This document shows positions 32,714-42,626 of a DNA stretch of 64,000 nucleotides, one piece after another. The notes beneath the pieces are model-generated. The model saw only the letters and a list, made by a program, of their open reading frames with translations, did no database searches and was not told where the DNA came from. A program made the position numbers and the translations under genes. The DNA is from Macrolepiota albuminosa. Its lineage: Eukaryota; Basidiomycota; Agaricomycetes; Agaricales; Agaricaceae. The stretch's first letter is position 1; the number at the start of each line of letters is the position of its first letter. The DNA is taken from contig JAMWFC010000088.1 of the NCBI GenBank assembly GCA_027475525.1, positions 384,757 to 448,756 on the forward strand, given 5' to 3'.

Positions 32714-34984
32714 GTGCACGCGCAGGCTCATCACCCGGCGAGACCAGGTCGACCAACGCAGCCTGCGCGGTGTGCCTTGGTCGACACACACACGACATCT
32801 GGAATTGCACGGCACGAGATCTCTGGAACGGTCAGCGAGCTTATGTCAGAAGAAACAAGAACAACCGCCTGCTCAATCCCGAGGGCAAGGAGTTATGTAC
32901 AGACTGGCAGAAGCCATGAGGATGTCGAACTATGTCCCACGACCACAAGCACAAATGCTCTGGATGTGGGAAAAAAGATCATGGAGCTCAAGCTTGCCCT
33001 CTCGCACAGTCACTTTAAATTTGCCACCCCTTACAATCCCCAAGTTTGGAGTGATCAGTTGCAAAAGGCAGGCATATCAAGCTTATTTCCAAACCTGGCC
33101 CAGGATCTGGAAGGAGGTTTGGATGCTGGAATTCCTCCGATCTCACGAACCTTTACGCCTAGTAACAAAGAGTCAGTGGATATACTGGCCACCAAATTTG
33201 ATGAGATTGTGGAGGCAGAGTTTGCTAAGGGACGATATCTTGGGCCTTTCACTAGGGCTCAAGTGGAAGATGTCATTGGGCCTTTTCAGACATCGCCACT
33301 CAGCATCATTCCAAAACCCAACAAACCTGGCAAGTACCGAATCATCCAGAACCTGTCCTTTCCGTATGCACAGTCGGTTAGAGACGGAGTGCAATCCATC
33401 AATGATAGCATCGACTCATCACAATTTCCATGTACCTGGGGAACTTTCAAATCAGTTTTCACTCTCATATCCAGGTTACCACCAGGGTCGCAAGCAGCCA
33501 TTCGAGATGTCAAAGAGGCATATAGAACTATACCCATCAAGCCCTCACAATGGCCGGGAATCGTGGTTAAGCTCCGTGGGCTTGACAATTATGCAATTGA
33601 TACTATGGATTGTTTTGGTCTGGGTTCGGGGTGTGGCTGTTATGGCAGAATCAGTGATGCCGGCTCACAAATCCTTAGAGCAAATGGAGTGGGTCCCTTG
33701 TCAAAATGGGTCGATGATCATATCTTTTTCAGAGTTCGAAAAGAATATATTCAGTCATACAATGCATCGCGATGCAAATGGGCTCAAGAGGTCCAAAGTG
33801 CCGGAGGAAGAATACATAAAGGAGGGCGAATTTGGTACCAAGGGTCCAAAAACTGGGATGACGAGTTTGATGAATATGATGAGGACATGTCGAAACAAAT
33901 TATCGACTTCTCTAATGTTCTGCCTCGGTCCGACAAAGATCAAGAATATTCCTACGGCATGCAAGACATTGATCGTGTTTCAGAACTGCTCGGAATCCCA
34001 TGGGAGACAACAAAGGATGTCCCGTTTGGCAAATCGGTACCCTACATTGGCTTTATATGGGATCTCCACTCACGAAAAGTATACTTATCTACCGAAAAAA
34101 GAGGTAAATACAGTCAGGCAATTGCTGACTGGGAAAAAACAAAATCTCATACCTTGGAAGATGCGCAAAAGCTATACGGAAAGCTCCTCCATGCATGTTG
34201 CATTGTGCCCAGAGGCCGAGCATATCTCACAAGCCTGGAAGTTTTCATGGGGCTGTTCCGTGACCGTCCGTTCATGCCGCGTACCCCTCCCAAACGTACA
34301 GCCGAAGATTTGCTCTGGTGGAAGCGATTATTATCTAAACCAGTGGAGAAATCAATTTCAACAGATCAACCCTGCATTGACCTCGAAGCCTACTCAGATG
34401 CCAGCTCATCCACAGGGATCAGCATCACAATCGGGAACCGCTGGAGAGCATGGAAACTACGGCCAGGGTGGCAATGCAAAGGCAGAGACATCGGGTGGGC
34501 AGAGGCGGTTGGATTCTTCTTCCTGGTTTCCGCCATTGTCAGCGCAAGAAATGTGGGGCATAAATTCACAGTCTACGGGGACAACAGAGGTGTTGTGGAA
34601 GGATGGTGGGTCGGAAGGAGTAGGAATAAAGAGGTCAACGAAGTTTTCAAACTCACACACACGATCTGTGAAGAGGCAGAAATCAGCATACGCACACGAT
34701 ACGTGCAAAGTGAGCACAACCCAGCTGACAAACCGTCAAGGGGGCTATACTACGAGAGAAACCTCATGTTGCCAGCCATCAAGATACCCAGTATCTACGC
34801 TGACCTCGTGGTCGACATCGACGAGTCAGAGCTTGACAAAGCAGCAGAAACTGAACCCGAGCGAACAAATAATGTTAGACAAATTAAAGAGCATAAAAGT
34901 TTTGAGCAAGAATCACCAACACAAGTCCTCGAAAGAGAAACCAACGAATGGATCTCCTATGCCGAACACTGGAACAGCTCGTAA
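32714..34984 (+). CDS. DIRS element B reverse transcriptase - RNase H
   Basis: 756-codon frame to TAA 34984. The first ~90 codons overlap the gag zinc-finger exon and are probably not all translated. RT fingers and palm: GPFQTSPLSIIPKPNKPGKY, IQNLSFPY, IRDVKEAYRTIPIKP. The FGLGSGCGCYGRI region is followed by the catalytic KWVDDHIFF near 33705-33730. Connection and thumb include PYIGFIWDL and KLYGKLLHACCIVPRGRAYL. RNase H acidic residues are in LEAYSDASSSTG, GRDIGWAEAVG and VYGDNRG. It converts element RNA to cDNA. No disruption seen. The frame differs from gag, so reinitiation, frameshifting or splicing is needed for expression. Confidence 0.9.
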   Translation: MHAQAHHPARPGRPTQPARCALVDTHTTSGIARHEISGTVSELMSEETRTTACSIPRARSYVQTGRSHEDVELCPTTTSTNALDVGKKIMELKLALSHSHFKFATPYNPQVWSDQLQKAGISSLFPNLAQDLEGGLDAGIPPISRTFTPSNKESVDILATKFDEIVEAEFAKGRYLGPFTRAQVEDVIGPFQTSPLSIIPKPNKPGKYRIIQNLSFPYAQSVRDGVQSINDSIDSSQFPCTWGTFKSVFTLISRLPPGSQAAIRDVKEAYRTIPIKPSQWPGIVVKLRGLDNYAIDTMDCFGLGSGCGCYGRISDAGSQILRANGVGPLSKWVDDHIFFRVRKEYIQSYNASRCKWAQEVQSAGGRIHKGGRIWYQGSKNWDDEFDEYDEDMSKQIIDFSNVLPRSDKDQEYSYGMQDIDRVSELLGIPWETTKDVPFGKSVPYIGFIWDLHSRKVYLSTEKRGKYSQAIADWEKTKSHTLEDAQKLYGKLLHACCIVPRGRAYLTSLEVFMGLFRDRPFMPRTPPKRTAEDLLWWKRLLSKPVEKSISTDQPCIDLEAYSDASSSTGISITIGNRWRAWKLRPGWQCKGRDIGWAEAVGFFFLVSAIVSARNVGHKFTVYGDNRGVVEGWWVGRSRNKEVNEVFKLTHTICEEAEISIRTRYVQSEHNPADKPSRGLYYERNLMLPAIKIPSIYADLVVDIDESELDKAAETEPERTNNVRQIKEHKSFEQESPTQVLERETNEWISYAEHWNSS

Positions 34985-36191
34985 ACGCTTTGATGCACCA
35001 ATTCAGTCTAAAGACAGCGAAACCAAGCGTAAGCCTCAACCCTACACTGCTGGGTTAGAGCCCAAACCATCGGTCTTGAGGCCTCACGTACTAGCACGAG
35101 AGAGACTGAGGCTGTGGACACCATCAGTGTTGGCCATCACACCGACCAGCACAGAGACAGGCAGATTGGTGACAGAAGAAGACGAGAAAAGGGTGTTCGA
35201 GGTACTGAATGAAGCATGGGCACAGTCAACCAAAGAAACGTACGGAACTGGACTGTTGCTGTTCCACGTGTTCTGCGATTACCGGAAAATGGAGGAGGGA
35301 GTAAGAGCACCGGTTACTGCGGTCGTCCTGGAAGCTTTCGTGGCAGCTCTAGCTGGGGCTTACTCAAGATCAGCCATAGAAAACTTTGTGGCAGGGATAA
35401 AAGCTTGGCACTTACTTCATGGAGTGGGGTGGAACATAGACGAAGTCAGAGTGAAAACTTTGGTGAAAGCAGCAGAAAGACTGACCCCATCCTCGTCAAA
35501 GAGAAAGAAGAGAAGCCCGTGCACACCAGCGTTCCTAGAAGCCATGTATCAGCAACTGGGAATAGCTGAAGCAGAACCGGACCCGCTCAACGTGGCAGTA
35601 TTTGCTTGTGCCACGACGTGTTTCTACAGCGCTGCTCGTCTGGGAGAGTTCACTGTGCCGACTCTTACCTCTTTCGATCCCTCAATCCACGTAAAACCAC
35701 GAGACGTAACCAAATTGAGCAACAGAGCAGGTCTCAAAACTACAGCCTTCCACCTGCCAAGAACCAAAACCGCAGTACATGGCGAAACAGTATCATGGGC
35801 TGCACAGAGTGGCTTGTCAGACCCGAAAAAAGCCCTGGAGATTCACCTACGATTGAACACCCCACCCCCAGACGGCCCTCTATTCGCCTATCGCAACAAG
35901 AAAGGGAAGTCGACAGCGCTGACTAAGAAGAAATTCTTAGACGTGCTCACAAAAGCAGCAAAAGCGGCAGGATTAGAGCCTCTGCAAGGCCACGGAATCA
36001 GAATCGGAGCGACGCTAGAGTATCTTTTAAGAGGCGTACCGTTCAAGGCTATGAAAGCCATCGGTCGCTGGTCCAGTGACGCCTTTTACGGGTACCTGTC
36101 AAAACACGAGCAAATTCTTGCTCCGTACCTACAAGCAATACCTTCATTGCACGAATCTTTCTTGAAGCTAACACTGGCCTTCAGAAAATAA
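34900..36191 (+). CDS. DIRS element B tyrosine recombinase
   Basis: The recombinase domain occupies the last ~400 codons of a frame open from 32772 to 36191. N-terminal SAM-like part: TKETYGTGLLLFHVFCDY and YSRSAIENFVAGIKAWH. The catalytic core has the first Arg in SAARLGEF (near 35636), a Lys in a hairpin (PRTKTAVHGE), HGIRIGATLEYLLRG (His-x-x-Arg, near 35990) and a terminal Tyr in FYGYLSKHEQIL (near 36090). It would integrate circular cDNA without making target duplications. The start is uncertain because the frame overlaps RT for over 2 kb. Confidence 0.88.
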
Positions 36192-36637
36192 TCAATCTTC
36201 CAGTGAGTATGCTCTTTCTGTCAACCGCAGGGAGCCACACTAAGGGGAAAAAAAGGGAGAATCGCAACATCTTCTTTTAAAGCGATGCGTCGTGGGCTCC
36301 TAACGTCAGAGGGGAATCGCGGCTGTTTCTCGGTTTCTTGCCACCTTTTGCTGAACCTCGCGGAAGGTCGGAGCACACGGCAGCTAGCCGGTGTCCTCTC
36401 CCATCCCCTTGCCATTAGAATAATGTAAACCAGTTGTACATAAATCGTGTATATTCCACAAGCTAAATACACATGATTTTTGGGCATCACGCGTCGAAGT
36501 CAAAGACTGGACTTGCTTGCTTCACCTAGAGATGCAGGTGCAGCTCACCCAAGCCTCTCTCATCCAGCATACTGCTGAACTGACCCTATTCTGCCAAACA
36601 ACATCTCATTCTCATACAATGCCTATCCCTGGCCAAG
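36192..36637. other. DIRS B 3' region and flank
   Basis: No ORF of note. It should contain the 3' terminal repeat and, if present, the internal complementary region of DIRS elements; I could not match it to the 5' flank by eye. The final bases CCAAG (36633-36637) look like the target duplication of the LTR-B that follows. Confidence 0.4.
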
Positions 36638-36849
36638 TGTCAGGGGCTCCTCATTTCTTCCTGCTTTCACTCTTTATTCCTTCATTCTCTCTTTGTTCAT
36701 TCTCTTATTTCTGCTGTCATTCTTTTATCTTACTGCTTCTACTCTTTCAACACTATTTATTGTACTATTCTCAGCCCTTGAGGTGCTCTGGTTCTTTAGC
36801 TATCATTCAGACAAGTGTGGGCCCTTCAGTACCACTTCCAGACTGCTTA
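36638..36849 (+). mobile_element. LTR-B solo copy, left part, split by LINE
   Basis: Starts TGTCAGGGGCTCC and ends around ACTGCTTATG. The remainder is at 55256-55564. Outer flanks CCAAG and CCATG differ at one base, which suits an old target duplication. Confidence 0.8.
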
Positions 36850-36899
36850 TGATATGGCAGGGTCAGTGGCCTCATTGATGCCAAGTTTGCTGCCCACTT

Positions 36900-39800
36900 G
36901 TGTCATAGGGAGTTGGAACCCTATATCCTACATTTGCTTTTGTTTATCTTTCAGATATACACTTGCTCCGTTGTTCAGGTATCAGATCTTCTTGTCCACT
37001 TCACTGTGGAGCTATATTGGGTGCTCTCTCTGTATGTCCTTTCCAATAATTAGGCCATTTGCTTGCACACCAAATCTTCTTGCAGCCCTGACTAAGGATT
37101 GCAGAACATTGTTTGGATCCACCCTCTTCTTCAACCTCAGGGTCCATGATTGCAGGAACATATTTATTCTTGCCTGCTGGTCTATATGTTTTTCTGCCAC
37201 TGGAACATCTAAAGCCAATAGTGTATCAGCCACATATGCCCATAGAGGGCAATTTGGGATGAGGTTTAGATAGAACTTCACCCACATCACTTTAATTGCC
37301 CTATTTCTTGCCTCCAGATCCAGCAGAGCTCTCCCTTCTTCATCTTTTGGAGCATATAGCATGTAGGCACCTACCACAGCTCTTTTCTCATGCCAGGTAA
37401 ACTCTCTGATTTTCTTGATCAGCTGTTGTTCAATCTTCTTCAGCATTCTTTGTACCTGTGCCAGGTATTGTGTGATGCCCTCCACTACTGTCTGGATAAT
37501 AAGGCATCTTCCTTCTATTGTAGGGTGGCTTATTGCCTACCAATCTAAATACTTGTTGATCTTTTCTATTATAGGGCTCCATGGATCTTCAACCCTTGTT
37601 CCATTCCCATACTATGCACCTAGTATTCTCACAGCCTCGCCTTCCTCCACAATGTGGATGTTTTCTGGTATTGGTCCTTCATCAGGCTTCATCCTCCTAG
37701 TTCTGCACATCTGTTCATGGAAAGCTTTTGTTCTTATGGGTATAACCTCTATCTTACTTATATTGAACCTGGCTGAGGCCATGATGCACCAATCATCCAG
37801 TAGCTTTTGCAGGATGTTCAGGATGTTCAGGTCATTGTCTTCCTCTAGAAAGGTCATTGTATCATCTGCAAACAGGCTTGCAATGAGCCTCTCTTTGCTT
37901 CTCAGAATTGTAAAACCCTTCAGGCTCAACGCTTCTAAAGATGCTGCCAATGGCTCAATTGCTAGGTCAAACAAGAGACAGGACAACAGATTGCCTTGCC
38001 TTACACCCCTTGTGATTCTCCATGGGCTGCTTAAGCATCTATTGATCATGACTCTTAACTTTGCATTCTGGTATAGTGTCTTAATAGTGCTTATAAAAGC
38101 ATTTGGCAGGTTGAAGGCTTGTAGTGTTCACCATAGATAGTCATGGTCAATTTTATTGTAGGCTTTTTCTTGGTCAAGGGCCACAATAAGCTCATTCTGC
38201 TTTGTCATTTCTGTGTACTGTATCATTAAGTGAATTAGCCTTGTCTGGTCAGCAATCTTTCTCCCTGGAATGAAGCCTGCCTGGCTCTTGTGTATCAGTG
38301 CTGGAGTGATTTCTGCCAACCGAGATGCCAGAATCTTTGTGTATAGTTTGTAGTCTGTGTTGAGGCAGGTTATGGGTCTGTAATTTGCAATGTCTGTTTG
38401 GTTGTTTTTCTTATACAGTGGACACATCTACTCCTCTGAGAAACTGAATCTTTCCAGAAGACCATGCTCCTGGATGTCATTGAATACTTTGGTTAGTAGA
38501 GCTATTACATCAAAAGATGGGTAGTTAAGTCTGATGTTCTCTCTATGCCTTTTATTCAAGGTCTTCCAAAACTTGTAGGGTATCTTATCAGTTCTGGGGA
38601 CAGAGTCATTGTTCAAGTCCTTTAAGGCCTCTTCCACTTCCTTCCTCATGATCTGGCTGCTCAGGAAGGTACACTGGTCCTCATCAGCCCTTTTTTCTAC
38701 CTTGCTCAGAACTTCTCTTATCTTGTCTTCTCTCTTATCTGGTTCTGTGGCATTCTGTTTATTCTGGAGATCATTGTAATAGTTTCTCGCCACCTCTGCT
38801 ATTTTCTGTAAGTCCATCTCATACAGTAGAACATTGTCTCCTCTCAGCTGGTCATTCTGTGGCTTTTTAGGGCAAAAATCAAGTCTCTTGGTTTAGCCTC
38901 CTTATTTGCTTGGATCCAGTACTTGCACATGGTCTCCCCTTCAAGACAGTTCTGAATTGCATATGCCGTTCTGATGTTTTTATGTTATTGTGTTTCTAAC
39001 TCCTTTATCTTTGATCTGATTGCTGTTGCAGAGTTTATTCTCTCTTCTTCCAATAACCCACTGTTTTTCAGAGCGCATTTGAGGTCCAAGGTTAGGTCTC
39101 TCATCATTTTTTCATGTCTGAGTTTTTTCTATTTTTCTAGCCTCTCTCCTCATACTGGCCTTCTACTATTGGTACACCATCTGGGAGTTCTGCTCTAGTG
39201 AGTGTTGGACTGCACCTTCACCTATCTCCTGTAGCATTTCTTGCCCATCATTGAACATGAATACTCTTAATTTCTTGTTTCTTATTACATGAGTAGGGAT
39301 TGTTCAGTGGCCCTTCTCTATTGTTGGTGCATGAGAATGCACCACTCTCACTGAGGCTAACCCATGGTCTGTGCCAGGAATTCCTGATGGCTCTATCTTC
39401 CACTCCCTCACAGTTAACTTTAGCACATCTGTAACATAGATTCTGTCAAGCCTGGAGTGTGATCCTGTTGCTTTCTGGAAGGTGTATACTTTTCTATCTG
39501 GAAAAGTGTCCCTCCATCCATTAGAGACCCTCATCATATCTCTCAGACAACTCAAAGCCACTTTTGCTAACTCAGAGTCCTTCCTTGTTAGGAGATGGTC
39601 GATGCTACCTTCTACCATGTTAAAATCTTCTAGTACCACATCTACCTGTATTTTTGGTTTGTCCATTAGGAAGTTGGTGATTTGGTCCCAGAATTCCATG
39701 TTCTCATAAGCATCAGTCTGTGTTATGTTAGGGGTGCACACTGCTAATATAGTTATTTTCTGGTTCCTGTGCCACTTTGCTTGGATTGAGGGCTGCTCTC

Positions 39801-40628
39801 CCTTGCACAACTTTATAGAACTTAACATCTATAGTGTCAACCAGACCCCTGTTTATCAAGAATGCTACTCCTTCTTTTGCAGTTGGGTTATCCAGGTCCT
39901 GGGAGCTGAAACTCTTGATTCTTTTTCTGAAAAGTGTCTCAATTTCATCTCTTCTGATCTTGTTAAAGTGGGTCTCCTAGACCGCCAGTATCTCAATTCT
40001 TTTGTTTCTCATTAACTGGTTTATATGTAGCCATTTTGGAGATCTGCTCTCTGAGTTCCTGAAGCCCCTTCAGTGTCGCTACTTTAATTGACACCCTTGT
40101 ATATAGTCCCCTGCTCCTACTGTATCTACTTGGGGTATTCAGGATATCTGGAGGATTGCCTTCTCTTTGGGTGTTGCCAGCCCCTTCATCCTGTACTGGG
40201 TCCAATAATGGTGCACCTGCCATTGGCGGTAGAGGTGAGGCTAACTGCCTATGAGGGGGTGTCCTGGTTCTCACATCCATATTTTGTACATGTGTTGGTG
40301 GCAACTGACTTGTTGAATGATCCCTGGAAGTACCTATGGGCAGTGGATATGGGGCTGACTGCCCTGGATGAGGAAGTTTGGGCCTCTTATCCCAATTCTT
40401 GTTATGCATTGACTGTATGCTCCCTGCAGGCTTGGCTGCGCAGGCTTCCACTGACTGTGAAGATGAAGCTGACTGCCTAGAAAGGGAAGACCCAATCCTT
40501 TCACTCCAATTCTGGATATGTGCTGACTGCAGGCTCCTTATAGATACATCTGTGGGAGCTTGATTTGGGTGTCTGACTGCTTCCTCTACAGTGGGCCTTT
40601 GGTCCCTAGCAGGGAGGAGGAGAGACAA
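36900..40628 (-). pseudogene. LINE ORF2: endonuclease and reverse transcriptase
   Basis: From the 5' side, a Ser/Pro-rich frame 40628-39993 ends at KMATYKPVNEKQKN. The APE endonuclease follows in pieces (THFNKIRRDEIETLF, then LEDFNMVEGSIDHLL, SRLDRIYVTDVL and PGTDHGLASVRV). RT comes next, with NYRPITCLNTDYKLYTKILA, QAGFIPGRKIADQTRL, ALDQEKAYNKIDHDYL, GVRQGNLLSCLLFDLAIEPL, SLFADDTMTFL and a thumb part. The C-terminal segment is 37485-37012. The catalytic FADD is intact, but frames break at about 38430, 38120 and 37610. In the endonuclease the usual GDFN reads EDFN. Confidence 0.85.
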
Positions 40629-41399
40629 CCACTACCTCCCTACGTCACATTGACCTCCCACCACTTGCCTGCCTCTGTAACTCTGGGGCTCTTCCTCAAT
40701 GGATTGGCCCACAAGTGAGGCACCACCACCTCTGAGCTCACAGAGCCCTGTACTGTTGTTGCCTGTATTTTCCTATGTTAAGTTAGTATATTCATCTGTA
40801 ATGTTAGTAGTCATAACTTATGTTAGATTGTGTCCCCTGCATTGGCTAGCCAGGCCTTCACAGTGTTTGGGGGTTCCAGATCCATGAACTACCTTGGTGG
40901 GTATGTAGTCCAGTGCCTGAGTAGCTGAAAAGTTCAGCATGGTCCCTCTGATGACTATAAACTTTGTGTGCATCTTCACATATCTCTAACGTCTGGCCCC
41001 ACCTCCTAGTTCCTGACTCAGTTTCCAGAACTCATTAGACAGGTGCACTTCTCACTCATGCTCATGTTTGCCTCAATGTATTGCAGAGATTCAGTGAATG
41101 CACTTAACGCAGTGATTCTATGACATCTGAAACACATTTATTCACTGTGGTTTGGCTTTAGCTAGGCTTCTCACTACAATCTATATGCTCCTCTCTCCCT
41201 GTCAAAGCCCCTCAAATAGGTAGAGCCAGATCCTCTGTCTTTTTCACCTCTGGGGGGACCATTTCAAATCTCTTTTATCTCATCATAATGTCCTTGGTGG
41301 CTGGCACCACCTCCCTGGCTCCTGGCTGCTTCCACTCTTCTACAGAAACATTTCTTGTTGTCCAGACAAGAGCCCATCCAGTCCTCAACTTTTGGCAGC
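40629..41399. other. LINE segment between ORF1 knuckle and ORF2
   Basis: Degenerate; no continuous frame. Presumably the tail of ORF1 and the ORF1-ORF2 junction. Confidence 0.4.
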
Positions 41400-42225
41400 A
41401 GGCATGCATATGCAGGGTGGGCATCTTATTTACACCAGGCACACTCCACTAGCCTTTTCTCGATTTCCAGATAGTGTGAAGTCATCATGTAGCTTTGTCG
41501 CTGGAAAGGGGCCTTGCAGATAGTTGCCAGAGGGGGGCTGGGTTTCTCAACATGTCCTGGGTCTCAATAAATGTGAGATCGAATGAGGTGGTTGCTCTGT
41601 GCACATGTTTCCATGCACCTCCTGGAACTCCTGTGTCTGCAAGGATTTTGTTGCTAATTGCCCTGAACTTTGGGTTGTTCCACAGTGCCAGCTTTAGTGC
41701 ATCTAAAGCCACCCTCCTTGCTTTGTCATCTGCTTATACTGCTCCTCCTAATATGTTGATTATCACTCATAAGCAAAGTTTCTTGTCAAAGGATACCACG
41801 CTGAAGGTTAGATCAGGAGACACAGCAAATGTTTGTTGCCATATAAGGAATTTCCTTAATTCTTGACTGGCTCTGGCAAGAATCAAGGTCCACAGAGTTT
41901 CAAAGTCTCTCCTTCTGCTTGGCCTATTCTTCCATACTGTCTTTGAGACATCCACATTATTCTTATCTATTGCCAGTGTATTCAGAAATGTCATAATCTG
42001 GCTAGAGAGCTGAGAATTGGCTTTAAAAAGCTTGGGGCTGGCCCCAAATGGGACTACTATGAGGAAAGCATCTGGGTTTTGTTCCACCATGTCAACTAGC
42101 CTCTGGTTCAGATTCATGTTTAGGCATTTGTATGGGATCACTGCCTTTGTGACAGGGGTCTGGGTAAAGGTTGTAGTATTCACTGCTGGAAAGTATGCCT
42201 GGTCACCATTTTGGGAGAACTGCAT
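41400..42225 (-). pseudogene. LINE ORF1 gag, C-terminal part
   Basis: Minus-strand frames from 42225 (FSQNGDQAYFPAVNTTTFTQ, DAFLIVVPFGASPKLF, LTFSVVSFDKKLCL) through a broken region to DDKARRVALDALKLALWNN and a knuckle of the form C-x2-C-x4-H-x4-C near 41430 (ECAWCK, stop, DAHPAYAC). It continues the frame on the far side of Gypsy-2 (54659-54402). Confidence 0.75.
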
Positions 42226-42236
42226 TGCTGGGTTGT

Positions 42237-42438
42237 TGAAACAAAGTCAAACAAAGTCAAGTATGGTTTAGCCTTACAGTCACACTAACAGAACCAGATC
42301 GATAATCGATTCTAGTACTACGAAGTATGACAGTAAAATTGGCTGCCTTATGTAAGGCAGCCAGCATGTATGTAAAGTAATGAGAACTAATTAATATAAT
42401 TGTATATTAATTAATTAACTAAAATATAATATGTTACA
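42237..42438 (-). repeat. Gypsy-2 3' LTR
   Basis: 202 bp; it carries a 10-bp internal repetition (AAACAAAGTC twice). Without that it is 192 bp, the same as the 5' LTR after removing its 77-bp duplicate. On the minus strand it is preceded by AAAGGGGGGCA, a plausible polypurine tract. Confidence 0.92.
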
Positions 42439-42626
42439 TGCCCCCCTTTGAGACTGGTAATCAGTCTCGATGTAAGGAGGGACAATTTGTCTGGGTCACT
42501 AGTAAGTCAATGTGGAGGCATGCTGGTCCTCCATGGCTCGAAAATGTCCAAGTCATCGGTCAAAAAATACAAAGCCGACGTTAACCGACAGTATGAATTG
42601 AAAAGGAGATGAGCCGCCTACAATAA

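Larger units (their letters stand above)
30989..33018 (+). pseudogene. DIRS element B gag (two exons)
   Basis: Frame from ATG 30989 (MAQPASPEAPSDAIAPRTK), TGA at 31097-31099 in frame, then open through the gag body (REREYIELSYFTPEGRAEAA, WEQLCIASTNFLEHIVQEKW). Donor GTGAGT at 32157, acceptor CAG ending 32563, phase preserved (ATG GCC G / AG CTC). Exon 2 has a basic linker, knuckle CAVCLGRHTHDIWNC, TGA at 32917-32919, then CSGCGKKDHGAQAC and stop TAA 33016-33018. Both TGAs are compatible with lost CGA codons. If translation starts at 31100 instead, the first TGA is irrelevant. Zinc fingers should bind element RNA. Confidence 0.75.
30989..36191 (+). mobile_element. DIRS-type retrotransposon B (gag, RT-RNase H, tyrosine recombinase)
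   Basis: The best-preserved element of its class here. Gag is at 30989-33018 with an intron, RT-RNase H at 32714-34984 and a tyrosine recombinase ending at 36191, in three different frames that overlap. The combination of an RT with a tyrosine recombinase in place of a DDE integrase defines the DIRS order. RT and recombinase frames are open; gag carries two TGAs. The termini (inverted or split direct repeats) were not identified; the element must extend somewhat beyond both limits given. Confidence 0.88.
36850..42236 (-). mobile_element. LINE (non-LTR retrotransposon), main part
   Basis: Minus-strand element with ORF1 gag (from 54659, interrupted by Gypsy-2, resuming at 42225), a CCHC knuckle, AP-type endonuclease and reverse transcriptase, ending near 36850 inside an LTR-B. 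It is old, with many stops. The architecture (gag with CCHC, APE endonuclease, RT) fits fungal Tad1-like or related clades; I cannot place it more exactly. Confidence 0.8.

Noticed and set aside
36192..36490. Inverted terminal repeats of DIRS B
   Set aside because: I could not find a convincing match to the region upstream of 30989 by eye; a dot plot would decide.
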